From the NCBI GenBank assembly GCA_039798265.1, contig JBDKGH010000090.1:1-38761 (forward strand): DNA of 38,761 nucleotides. Reading direction: 5' to 3'. Made by a program: the position numbers and the translations under genes. The notes beneath the pieces are model-generated. The model was given only the letters and a program-made list of their open reading frames with translations, made no database searches and had not been told where the DNA came from. Positions 17,087-25,108 of the stretch are shown here, piece by piece; position 1 is the stretch's first letter, and every line of letters begins with the position of its first letter. The stretch is from JBDKGH01 sp039798265. Lineage in GTDB: Bacteria; Bacteroidota; Bacteroidia; Flavobacteriales_D; Sanyastnellaceae.

Positions 17087-17494
17087 ATGAAGCACCTCTT
17101 CCTAATCCTACTATTCGGTTTGATGGCTGGCTTAAAGCCTAAAGCGCAATTGCGACTGGATGGCGCTATGGGAAGAGTTTTTTTCCAAGAAACCGAAGAA
17201 GGCCATTTTGAAGCAAGGCAGTGGTGGATGAAAGAAAACGCTGAAAACCCAAGGCTGGTGGCCATAGTCCTCGACGCCACATTAGGTCTTTTTGGTGTTC
17301 ATCGCATGTATTTGGGCACGGCCGTGATGGTGCCCGTTTTTTATACCCTTACCGCCGGAGGCGGAGGAATGCTTTGGCTGATAGACTTGGGTCTGCTTAT
17401 CGGATCAAAAGACATAGAGCCCTTTTACGACAATCCCTATTTATTCATGTGGCGAGAAAAACCGCTTGCCGAACCTAATTCGAAAACACCATGA
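17087..17494 (+). CDS. TM2-domain membrane protein
   Basis: The protein has 135 residues. A signal or membrane anchor covers about 1-20 (LFLILLFGLMAGLKPKAQ). A polar stretch leads to the TM2 core: VAIVLDATLGLFGVHRMYLGT followed by a second hydrophobic segment ending MLWLIDLGLLI. The G(x)HRxYLG and (W)xxD motifs between the two helices are the TM2 signature. TM2 proteins are inner-membrane proteins of unknown biochemical role. The gene overlaps the next by ATGA (17491-17494), the first of three tightly linked envelope genes. Confidence 0.85.
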   Translation: MKHLFLILLFGLMAGLKPKAQLRLDGAMGRVFFQETEEGHFEARQWWMKENAENPRLVAIVLDATLGLFGVHRMYLGTAVMVPVFYTLTAGGGGMLWLIDLGLLIGSKDIEPFYDNPYLFMWREKPLAEPNSKTP

Positions 17495-18000
17495 AATTTC
17501 GTTACCGCACTAGCTTGTTCTTTGTTGTAGCTGCCATCTTGCTTTTCGTGTCATGTGGCCGCAAATCAGAAGATGCCGCCGAGTATAACGATCGCATCAT
17601 TAGCCAACAGATGCAAATCATCGATGCCTTTGAGTTGATGGATTCTACCCTGCGCGACACTTCGGTGAATATGGATCGAATAGACTATGCTTATTCGAAT
17701 CTACGGGCCCGCGTAAAAGAAGGCAAATATGCGTTGGATAGCATCGGACCATTTACCCAAGATCCATCGCTCCAATTGGCCGCAAAAGAGCTTTTTGAAG
17801 CCTATGACGCCATGGTTGAAGGAGAATATAGAACCTTATCGGATATTCATCGTATAGATCCTGAATTACTGACCTCAGCCATGGCAGATTCGGCTAATGT
17901 ATCAGCTTCGCGCATCTTAGATCGATCGAAGCAAATTCAGGAGCGTTTCATGAAAGCACAGGATGAGTTCGGAAAAAAATACAATTTAACTTTCGAATAA
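17491..18000 (+). CDS. small helical lipoprotein of unknown function
   Basis: The protein has 169 residues. The signal peptide ends in a lipobox LFVSC with Cys22 as lipidated residue. The mature part looks wholly helical and charged (YNDRIISQQMQIIDAFELMD, IQERFMKAQDEFGKKYNL). It resembles the small Bacteroidota proteins called LIC11966-family surface proteins, but I hold that name loosely. It starts within the stop of the TM2 gene (ATGA) and ends overlapping the next start (TAATG), so the three are surely one transcription unit. Confidence 0.82.
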   Translation: MKFRYRTSLFFVVAAILLFVSCGRKSEDAAEYNDRIISQQMQIIDAFELMDSTLRDTSVNMDRIDYAYSNLRARVKEGKYALDSIGPFTQDPSLQLAAKELFEAYDAMVEGEYRTLSDIHRIDPELLTSAMADSANVSASRILDRSKQIQERFMKAQDEFGKKYNLTFE

Positions 18001-18509
18001 TGTTATCCAAATTCCGCCCCCTTCTAGTCCTTGCTACTGCACTATTGTTTTTGTTTTCCAGCGAAAGGGCAAGCGCCCAGCGCGGAGAGTTAGACTACGC
18101 AGTAGGACTTCGCTTGGGATCGGGAACAGGGCTTTCGGTGCAAAAATTCCGCACTGATCGCAAAGTGATAGAGGGCATTCTGTACACGCGTTACCGCGGT
18201 TTTAACTTGTGTGGACTTATGCAGTTTCACGAGCGATTGACCAAAAGTGTAAAGGGCTTAAAATATTACTACGGCGGTGGCGCCCACGTGGGTCGTTATT
18301 CTTATTACGCCGGCCATCCAGCTTGGACCAACGAGGCCAACAGAGGCTCAGAGATAGTAGTGGGCTTTGATGCTATACTCGGTTTGGAGTTTTATTTACC
18401 CGATTTACCCGTACAAATTTCAGTGGACTGGAAACCCGAATACAATGTAGTAGGCTGGAGCGGATTCGGCGCTGACAACGGCGCAATCAGCGTGAGATGG
18501 AGGTTTTAG
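18000..18509 (+). CDS. small outer-membrane beta-barrel-like protein
   Basis: The protein has 169 residues with signal peptide about 1-27 (ALLFLFSSERASAQ). The mature chain alternates glycine and aromatic residues in strands of barrel length (YYYGGGAHVGRYSYYAG, DAILGLEFYLP) and ends in an aromatic residue (SVRWRF), the usual outer-membrane barrel end. About eight strands are plausible. No family name is recognised. Its start overlaps the upstream lipoprotein's stop by one base, suggesting that TM2 protein, lipoprotein and barrel act at the cell envelope together. Confidence 0.78.
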   Translation: MLSKFRPLLVLATALLFLFSSERASAQRGELDYAVGLRLGSGTGLSVQKFRTDRKVIEGILYTRYRGFNLCGLMQFHERLTKSVKGLKYYYGGGAHVGRYSYYAGHPAWTNEANRGSEIVVGFDAILGLEFYLPDLPVQISVDWKPEYNVVGWSGFGADNGAISVRWRF

Positions 18510-18614
18510 AACGGTCTTTTCTACGTTTATTCTATATGCATATTTGTTTGCATAACAATTATTTGATTTTGAGTATATAATTTTTTTTCTTTGGAGAATT
18601 AAATCAATTTCTCC

Positions 18615-19250
18615 ATGAAAACAACGCACATTATTTTCTTTTATTTAGGATTAATTCTTTTCTCAGCGTCTTGTAAAAAAGAAGACGGAAAATCGCTTTT
18701 CCTTGAAAACGCGTATAACTGTAGAGCTTACTACAGGAACACGAATATGGCATTTGGCGAAGGCACTGCCCATCTATTGAATACTGATCAAACAGGTGGA
18801 ATTCTATCATCGACATTCGCTCCAATTGATGACAAGGGATATTTTTATTTTGATAAGGATATTCAGGGCAATCAATTATATATTGAAAGTGAAGACCGGA
18901 TTGCCTGTTTAAATGTCGACAACTGTCCTACGGATTTTAATGCTTCTATTGGTAGTGTCTTTCGGGTGGATGTAACCCCTGTTTCTTGGGTAAAATTCAA
19001 GGTAATTGATGAGCTACCGCTTAGCAATGACACAACTGCTATTTATTTCTCCGGGCCAGAGTTCTATGGGAGTTTTCCTCTTGAAACAATTATTGGAGAA
19101 GGCGATTCATTAATTCGGCCAATGGAAGGGTGTATTAATAGATCATTCACCATACAGCATCGGGTGAATGGTGTTGCCAGTAATGCGATACAAACGGCTA
19201 GTCAATGGTTTGGTGCACACGACACCACTACGGTTGTTATTACCTACTAG
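18615..19250 (+). CDS. predicted surface-exposed lipoprotein, unknown function
   Basis: The protein has 211 residues. The signal peptide ends in lipobox FSASC with Cys20. The next residues are K-K-E-D, which fits the C-x-K-(D/E)2 lipoprotein export signal described in some Bacteroidota for display on the outer face of the outer membrane. The rest is a single beta-rich domain with cysteines at NCRAYY, IACLNVDNCP and EGCINR that could form disulfides. No family is recognised. The T9SS-exported protein starts 36 bases downstream on the same strand. The DNA here is more AT-rich than the trio upstream. Confidence 0.78.
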   Translation: MKTTHIIFFYLGLILFSASCKKEDGKSLFLENAYNCRAYYRNTNMAFGEGTAHLLNTDQTGGILSSTFAPIDDKGYFYFDKDIQGNQLYIESEDRIACLNVDNCPTDFNASIGSVFRVDVTPVSWVKFKVIDELPLSNDTTAIYFSGPEFYGSFPLETIIGEGDSLIRPMEGCINRSFTIQHRVNGVASNAIQTASQWFGAHDTTTVVITY

Positions 19251-19286
19251 CCGTTTTTTCATAACCTAACTTTAAATCTTTTACTT

Positions 19287-22200
19287 ATGGTCTCCACCCC
19301 AAACTGGAGAAGCACTCTTTGCTTCTCCCTGACCTTCCTGTGCACAAATTTTTTGGCAAATGCACAAGTGCCAGAGGTTTTCTCAAAACTAAGAATTGAT
19401 CATTCTTGCGACTCCTACCTGTGGGTAGGTTCTATTGATCGAGTGGTACCGCCGAACGCAAGAGACAATGTTTTAGTTAGAAGTGATCAAACCCAGGAAA
19501 TGATCTTTCAAATGATTCGTTCGAGAACGGATCATTGCACTGATCAGTTGAGTTTTTCTCAACTGAATGAAAAAAGACGATTGACGGAACAAGCGCATGC
19601 AGCTACTCCATTTGTGATCATGGAGATCGATTATTGGCGATTTAGAAAAAACGCGCTAGAAGAGGGTTGGTTAAAAATTCAAGATGGATTTGTGGTGTCA
19701 ACTGATATTGAGAATCCCTTCGAAAGGCAGGAAACAATTATTCTTGACTTGGGCGTTAACGCTATAGAAGGAGCTAAAAGATGGTATTGGGATTCCCGTT
19801 TTTTTATTTCCAATCTCGGTTCATTTCCTGACGAAATGCGGATCAATTTTGGTGATGGCTGGCACTCGTTGCGCCCGGGCGAGGAGTTGATTCAAAGTGC
19901 ATATTCTGGCGGAGAAGTTCAATTACAACTGCGCAGAGGTGAAGAATGGAAAAACGTGCGGGTGATGCTCAAGAATGATCTCTGTCAATCGGCTTTTCCT
20001 GATCCGCATGAAACGCCCTGGGCAATGGAGAACGGTGATTTCCCGTGGCAATTTTCAGTAGATGGAATGAAGGCCAATGCCTACACTTTATGGAGTGATG
20101 ATGGGATTTTTGATAAACCCTTCATTTTCGTGGAGGGAATCGACTTTGAATATGATCATTATGAAAAGCGGAATGGTCGTTTTGGATGGTGTCAATTTAC
20201 TGGCGGAAATACAAATGGTCAAATCGAGTTTCAAATGCTCACGCATCTTCCATACTTGCTGAATGATTTGCGCGCAATGGGTTTTGATATCATCATGCTT
20301 GATTTTTATGATGGAGCAGCGAGGATTGAAGACAACTCAAAGCTTTTGCAAGAATTGATTAGTCGTTGTATAGCGTTTCGAGTGGGCTTGGAGCCTATTG
20401 TGGTTGCAGGCGCCAGTATGGGCGGACAGGTGGCTCGCCATGCCCTGCGACAAATGGAATTGGATGGTGTCAATCACTGCACACGTCTTTTTATTTCATT
20501 AGATTCTCCGCATCAAGGCGCGTACATTCCAGCAGCATTGCAGGAAACGATTTATGAATTAAGCGAATATGTGAGTGCAGCAGCGGTGATGATTGATAAT
20601 AAACTCATGCGCCCAGCAGCACGCCAAATGTTGCAATATCAAATCAATCAACCATTGGTAGCGTCTCCGAGTGCCGAGCTCTTTGTGCAATGGCAATTAT
20701 GGAAATCGCAAAACGGACTTCCGCAGCGTTGTAGAAATGTTGCAATCGCGAATGGATCTTCACTAGGAACGGCCCTAACCGCGGAGTTAACCGCACCTTT
20801 GATTGATTACGGGTGCGAATTTTCAGGAGAGATACCCTTGGTTAATTTAAGGTTATACCCTCTACCTGGGAATACTGATCATGAAGCATCGAATGAATGG
20901 GAGACGGTTATTGCCGATATTCTATTTACCGAGAACCTGGGACTTTTCAATGGAACTCTTACCGGAATCAACCAGTATCATTTATTGCCTACGGTAGCAA
21001 ATGATTGGCCTGCGCTTGACTATGCGCCAGGCGGCACTCGAGAATCTATAAAAGAATTGGTGGACTCGTTCAATGATAATGCTGACTTTATTGCTCAGTG
21101 CAGTGAAATTGAAACCGACGAATACAATAGCCAGCACTGTTTTGTTCCGACATACAGCGCGCTAGACATGACAATTAATAATCCGCAAACGCCTATCCAA
21201 GAATTGTTAGCCAACAATCAAGAACTGTGTCCATTTGACAACTGGTTTATTCCCGAGGTCAATCAGCAACACGTTGAAGTTACAGCTAACACGATAGATT
21301 GGATTGAATCCGAAGTGTTTGCTGGATTGCAGCCGAATGGAGAGCCATGGCTGCCCGTTATATTCTCTGGCGAGAATTATGCGTTTAACTTTTACTCCAG
21401 CACGTTTCATCGGCTATCGAGTATAGTGGTCAGTAATCAAGCTCAGTTGATGATCAACAATTTTACGCACGGTCATTACACCGACGAACCTCCCTTTATT
21501 CAATCCACATTTCAAGTCGAGTTGAGCTCGTTATGTGGGGCGGCAACAGCCACTGTAATGAATGATGGCGCAATAACAGTTGGAGATCAAAACGGATTGA
21601 CGAAAGGTGTTTTAATCATCGAAAAAGATGGTTTTTTGAGAATACTGGGAGATGGAAAATGTACCGTAAACCGGGGAAGTAAGATCATTGTCCGCAATGG
21701 AGGAGCCATACAGATTGATTTTGGAGGCATTTTAAATCTGGCGGGCGGCGAACTTTTTTTAGAAAAGGGAAGTAAGGTTTACTTGGACAATGGCGAGCTC
21801 AATGTAGATCACACCAATGGAAAGATTCACTTTTTAGGAGGAATTGTTTATGTGGGCGAGTCATTAGAATGGAGCCCGTTTGCAAGCAGTGAAAGCTCAC
21901 ATGGTCAATTGATCGTTTACGCCGAGCAAGATGATGATGTAGTATTAGCAGCGAACGCTAAATTCATTATCGACGGTTTCGGTAATTATGACGAGTCTTT
22001 GTTATTTGAGCCATTCTCGCACTTCAATTGCCGCGGGGAAGACGGTTCCAAGTTAATGGTGAGCAATGTTAAGGTGACTATGGAGCCACTTTCGAAGTGG
22101 GCCAATAATGTGCCTTCGAGTATTATCAACGTCGCCTTTCTGGGCAACGAAGAAAATGCGGAGTTAAGTTTTTGGGGTTATGCTACTCATTTGGAAAAGT

Positions 22201-23210
22201 GTCAGTTTAACCAAGTGTCCACTTTTTTGAATAACGTTTCTACGATGGCACTGAAGTGTAAATGGCAAGGAGAGAATAGCGGTGTAAACGCAATCCATGG
22301 CTTATATACTTTTCGCAACTGTCATTTTTATCACTGCAGTATGTCAAGCAGTTGGCTAGATGAGGCGTCTATTTTGGAACACTGTGTGTTCGAAGGAAAT
22401 TACAATCAACCCTTCGGATTTTTTGACAAAGGTTCGCCGTTTATTTCTCTTGAAAGTTGCGAATGGAATGCCTATTCCACTGCTACACGGAAGATGGACG
22501 GCAAACTTCAATCGAGGTGCAGTAAGTGGACCGACAATAGTATAGCGATTGAACTTAACGAAAACTCGAAGTGGATGGCTTCCACAGAATCAGGCGGAGG
22601 ATATAATTTATTCGAGGCTAATGCAACGCATGTTCACTTTGATAACGCATTGGCTCCTGATTTATCTAATGGGTATAATGATTTTGGACCGGCTGGATTG
22701 GCCGTGTTTTCAGGCAATATTTCTGACATGATTTGTCAATGGAATTGCGGACAAATGCCGCTTTACGCACACTATAATAATTGGCACAATCAGCTCGGAG
22801 ATATCAATCATCTTTTTACGATTTCAGTGTGTTCTTCGAATCATCCGTGTGCAATAAAGGTGATTGATTTTTTTGAAACAACAGAGACCAATTGCACAAC
22901 AGATACTGAATATGCCTTGCAAGAAAGAAGCGATGTGGAAAGTGTTGCGGAGAGTGAAGGTTGGCAGAAGAAGGAAACCGCAACACTTTTTCCAAACCCT
23001 GCTAATGAGTGGGCGGAAATAAAGGGAATTGCTCCAGGCGATGTAATTGGAGCAGTGATCTATACAACGAATGGACAGTTATACCGAACAATAGCATTTA
23101 ACGATGACAAGAGTTTATCGTTTTCCATACACGGAATACCAGCTGGTGTGTATGTGATAAAAGTAGAGTGCACAAATCAAGTAGTTCCTATGTGCCTCGT
23201 GGTAGAGTAA
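19287..23210 (+). CDS. T9SS-secreted protein with alpha/beta-hydrolase-like and beta-helix regions
   Basis: The protein has 1307 residues. A signal peptide covers about 1-27 (FLCTNFLANAQ). A mixed region runs to about 270. Residues about 275-670 have alpha/beta-hydrolase features: KPFIFVEGIDF as the opening strand and oxyanion area, the nucleophile elbow VVAGASMGGQVARH with Ser377 (GxSxG), and SLDSPHQGAYIP after it. His662 (NQQHVEV) is a candidate catalytic histidine. Residues about 755-1160 are short repeating strands with N/G turns and asymmetric hydrophobic pattern (VLIIEKDGFLRILGDG, SKIIVRNGGAIQI), typical of a right-handed beta-helix. The last 75 residues (TLFPNPANEWAEI to VVE) are a type A T9SS sorting domain. 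A cell-surface or secreted esterase/lipase is likely; substrate unknown. Confidence 0.88.
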   Translation: MVSTPNWRSTLCFSLTFLCTNFLANAQVPEVFSKLRIDHSCDSYLWVGSIDRVVPPNARDNVLVRSDQTQEMIFQMIRSRTDHCTDQLSFSQLNEKRRLTEQAHAATPFVIMEIDYWRFRKNALEEGWLKIQDGFVVSTDIENPFERQETIILDLGVNAIEGAKRWYWDSRFFISNLGSFPDEMRINFGDGWHSLRPGEELIQSAYSGGEVQLQLRRGEEWKNVRVMLKNDLCQSAFPDPHETPWAMENGDFPWQFSVDGMKANAYTLWSDDGIFDKPFIFVEGIDFEYDHYEKRNGRFGWCQFTGGNTNGQIEFQMLTHLPYLLNDLRAMGFDIIMLDFYDGAARIEDNSKLLQELISRCIAFRVGLEPIVVAGASMGGQVARHALRQMELDGVNHCTRLFISLDSPHQGAYIPAALQETIYELSEYVSAAAVMIDNKLMRPAARQMLQYQINQPLVASPSAELFVQWQLWKSQNGLPQRCRNVAIANGSSLGTALTAELTAPLIDYGCEFSGEIPLVNLRLYPLPGNTDHEASNEWETVIADILFTENLGLFNGTLTGINQYHLLPTVANDWPALDYAPGGTRESIKELVDSFNDNADFIAQCSEIETDEYNSQHCFVPTYSALDMTINNPQTPIQELLANNQELCPFDNWFIPEVNQQHVEVTANTIDWIESEVFAGLQPNGEPWLPVIFSGENYAFNFYSSTFHRLSSIVVSNQAQLMINNFTHGHYTDEPPFIQSTFQVELSSLCGAATATVMNDGAITVGDQNGLTKGVLIIEKDGFLRILGDGKCTVNRGSKIIVRNGGAIQIDFGGILNLAGGELFLEKGSKVYLDNGELNVDHTNGKIHFLGGIVYVGESLEWSPFASSESSHGQLIVYAEQDDDVVLAANAKFIIDGFGNYDESLLFEPFSHFNCRGEDGSKLMVSNVKVTMEPLSKWANNVPSSIINVAFLGNEENAELSFWGYATHLEKCQFNQVSTFLNNVSTMALKCKWQGENSGVNAIHGLYTFRNCHFYHCSMSSSWLDEASILEHCVFEGNYNQPFGFFDKGSPFISLESCEWNAYSTATRKMDGKLQSRCSKWTDNSIAIELNENSKWMASTESGGGYNLFEANATHVHFDNALAPDLSNGYNDFGPAGLAVFSGNISDMICQWNCGQMPLYAHYNNWHNQLGDINHLFTISVCSSNHPCAIKVIDFFETTETNCTTDTEYALQERSDVESVAESEGWQKKETATLFPNPANEWAEIKGIAPGDVIGAVIYTTNGQLYRTIAFNDDKSLSFSIHGIPAGVYVIKVECTNQVVPMCLVVE

Positions 23211-23221
23211 CGGTGTTAAGC

Positions 23222-23258
23222 AAACGGGCCCACAACGGTGGGCCTGTTTATTTTTTTT
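23222..23258 (+). terminator. intrinsic terminator after the T9SS protein gene
   Basis: A 12-pair stem, 23222-23233 with 23238-23249 (one G-T), loop AACG, followed by T8 at 23251-23258. It starts 11 bases after the stop and also separates this gene from the convergent LytTR regulator. Confidence 0.92.
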
Positions 23259-23269
23259 GCTGTGTCAGA

Positions 23270-24025
23270 TCACTGATCAATCCACTGCTTAAACTCACTC
23301 ACCCGTTGGCGGCTCACGAATACTTCTTCGTTGAAAGGGGGAGTTAACTCGAGCAATACGCGGCTCGAAAAGTGCGGCTCCATACGGCCAATGGCATTGA
23401 GGTGTATCGTCATCTTGCGGTTGATGCGAAAGAAAAGAGAAGGGTCCAATTGCTGGTCTAACTCTTCGAGGGTTTGATCGAGTAAGTAGCGCTCACCGTT
23501 AGAGGTAACAATGAAAGTGTGGCCTTCGTCAGAGAAAAAATAAGCCGTGCTTTCTACCGGGATAAAAGCTAAACGACCACCGGCTTTGATTAAAAAACGC
23601 TTGCGGTAAATCGGCTTTTCTTGTTGTATCTGTTGAATCAGTTCGTGATAGGAATGATTAGTCAGTTGACCACGCAAACGCTCAAACTTATTCAAGGCTT
23701 GGTCGAGTTGTGCTTTTTCAATGGGCTTCAGTAAATAGTCGATGCTGTTGACTTGAAAAGCCTTGAGCGCATAGTGATCCCAAGCGGTGGTGAAAATAAC
23801 AGGCGTATCTATTTCTACTTGTTTGAAAATTTCAAAGCTCAATCCGTCGGCGAGTTGGATATCGAACATCAAAAGATCAACAGCAGGTTTATTTTTTAAA
23901 AACAAGACAGCATCTTCAATGCTATCTGCCTTTTCAACTACCGTGTAATCGGGCCGTACCTCTTTGATGAGTCGCTCCAAGCGGCGTGCAGCGGGCTGTT
24001 CGTCTTCTACTAAAAATACGTTCAT
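23270..24025 (-). CDS. LytTR-family response regulator
   Basis: The protein has 251 residues. Residues 1-120 are a receiver with acidic residues in VEDEQ, phosphoacceptor D55 (LLMFDIQLADG) and K in LLKPIEK. Residues about 145-250 are a LytTR DNA-binding domain (FLIKAGGRLAFIPVESTAYFFSDEGHT, then FFRINRKMTIHLNAI and VSRQRVSEFKQWI). It is the last gene of a three-gene minus-strand set and begins two bases after the LytS-type kinase ends, so it is its cognate regulator. LytTR regulators bind direct repeats with T/A-rich flanks; no clear site was found near the receptor start. Confidence 0.95.
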   Translation of the reverse strand: MNVFLVEDEQPAARRLERLIKEVRPDYTVVEKADSIEDAVLFLKNKPAVDLLMFDIQLADGLSFEIFKQVEIDTPVIFTTAWDHYALKAFQVNSIDYLLKPIEKAQLDQALNKFERLRGQLTNHSYHELIQQIQQEKPIYRKRFLIKAGGRLAFIPVESTAYFFSDEGHTFIVTSNGERYLLDQTLEELDQQLDPSLFFRINRKMTIHLNAIGRMEPHFSSRVLLELTPPFNEEVFVSRQRVSEFKQWIDQ

Positions 24026-24027
24026 GA

Positions 24028-25089
24028 TCAGGATAGTTCTTGAATGGAAATAAGTGGAAGTTTTACCTCAAAAACATGTTCTGTTTTATGCACTAGGATC
24101 TGCTTATCAAAAGTGAGCATAAAACGACTGTTGATGTTTTCTAACCCTGTTCCCGTGCCCTCTACGGGTTGTTGTTTGGGATGGAAATTATTGTGCACAC
24201 ACACAAAGCCGTTGTCATCGGTATAGATGCGGATGTGCAATGGTTTTTTCTGCGAAATCACATTGTGCTTTACAGCGTTTTCAACAAGCATTTGCAGTGA
24301 AAGCGGTATCAAATACAGTTGATTCGATTCGGGTGCTATTTCCAATTGGATATCGATACTGTGGTCAAAACGTGTCCGAATTAAAAACAGGTAACTGTTG
24401 AGCAATTCGAGTTCTTCTTCTAAAGTCACCACTTGTTTTTCATTCAGGTCAAGCAGGTGCCGGTAGAGCGTGCTGAGCTGTTGCACAAACTGCACGGCTT
24501 TGTCACTATCCTCAGGAATAATGCCGGCCAATGTATTCAGACTATTAAATAGAAAATGCGGATTCACTTGATTTTTCAAGGAGTCCAATTGAGCTTGGGC
24601 ATTTTCTTTTTTTAATCGTTCGGTGATCACCAACTGTTGTTTGAGTTGACTCCAATACATCAGCGCTTCATAGATGGAGATGATGGCAGCGGTAGAAAAT
24701 AAATTGGAGCCAAGCGCAGTGCTGAATGAAGCGTTTTTTACAAATAAGTTTTCCGTATCGGGCGATTGTTTAATAAACCACTCCATGCCCAGCGTGATGA
24801 GCGTGGTGTAAACGATGATGATGGCACAGCTGATGAGTAATCGCTTCATGTTTTGGTGAAGCTCGGGATACCTTTTGTGCACGGCCATCATAATGGCGCG
24901 ATCACCAATCCACATGAACCAGACATAAGGCACTGCCACAAACCAGCTTTGGGCAAAACAGATCACCATTTCATTTACCGAAATGCCATAAAAAAGCAAC
25001 GGCACAAGAAACGCGAGCAGCGGACCACCCAAAAGGATGATTCCCCAATCGTTAACTCCGATCGATTGATGTTTTTTGAAAACACTCAT
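24028..25089 (-). CDS. LytS/YehU-type sensor histidine kinase
   Basis: The protein has 353 residues. Four membrane segments lie near 15-36, 41-62, 84-104 and 122-146. The cytoplasmic part has the His_kinase signature LKNQVNPHFLFNSLNTLAG with phosphoacceptor His178, then a HATPase domain with VENAVKHNV and GTGLENINSRF. No large periplasmic sensor domain is present, so sensing is probably by the membrane part. It sits 19 bases after the TonB receptor stop and two bases before the LytTR regulator, forming receptor, kinase and regulator in one direction. Confidence 0.95.
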   Translation of the reverse strand: MSVFKKHQSIGVNDWGIILLGGPLLAFLVPLLFYGISVNEMVICFAQSWFVAVPYVWFMWIGDRAIMMAVHKRYPELHQNMKRLLISCAIIIVYTTLITLGMEWFIKQSPDTENLFVKNASFSTALGSNLFSTAAIISIYEALMYWSQLKQQLVITERLKKENAQAQLDSLKNQVNPHFLFNSLNTLAGIIPEDSDKAVQFVQQLSTLYRHLLDLNEKQVVTLEEELELLNSYLFLIRTRFDHSIDIQLEIAPESNQLYLIPLSLQMLVENAVKHNVISQKKPLHIRIYTDDNGFVCVHNNFHPKQQPVEGTGTGLENINSRFMLTFDKQILVHKTEHVFEVKLPLISIQELS

Positions 25090-25108
25090 GCGCAGCGAAG
25101 ATCGTGAA

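Noticed and set aside
18530..18560. ATGCA/TGCAT inverted repeat (TATGCA...TGCATA) as an operator before the lipoprotein gene
   Set aside because: The region is very AT-rich, the repeat is only five to six bases, and no matching -7 element is in register.
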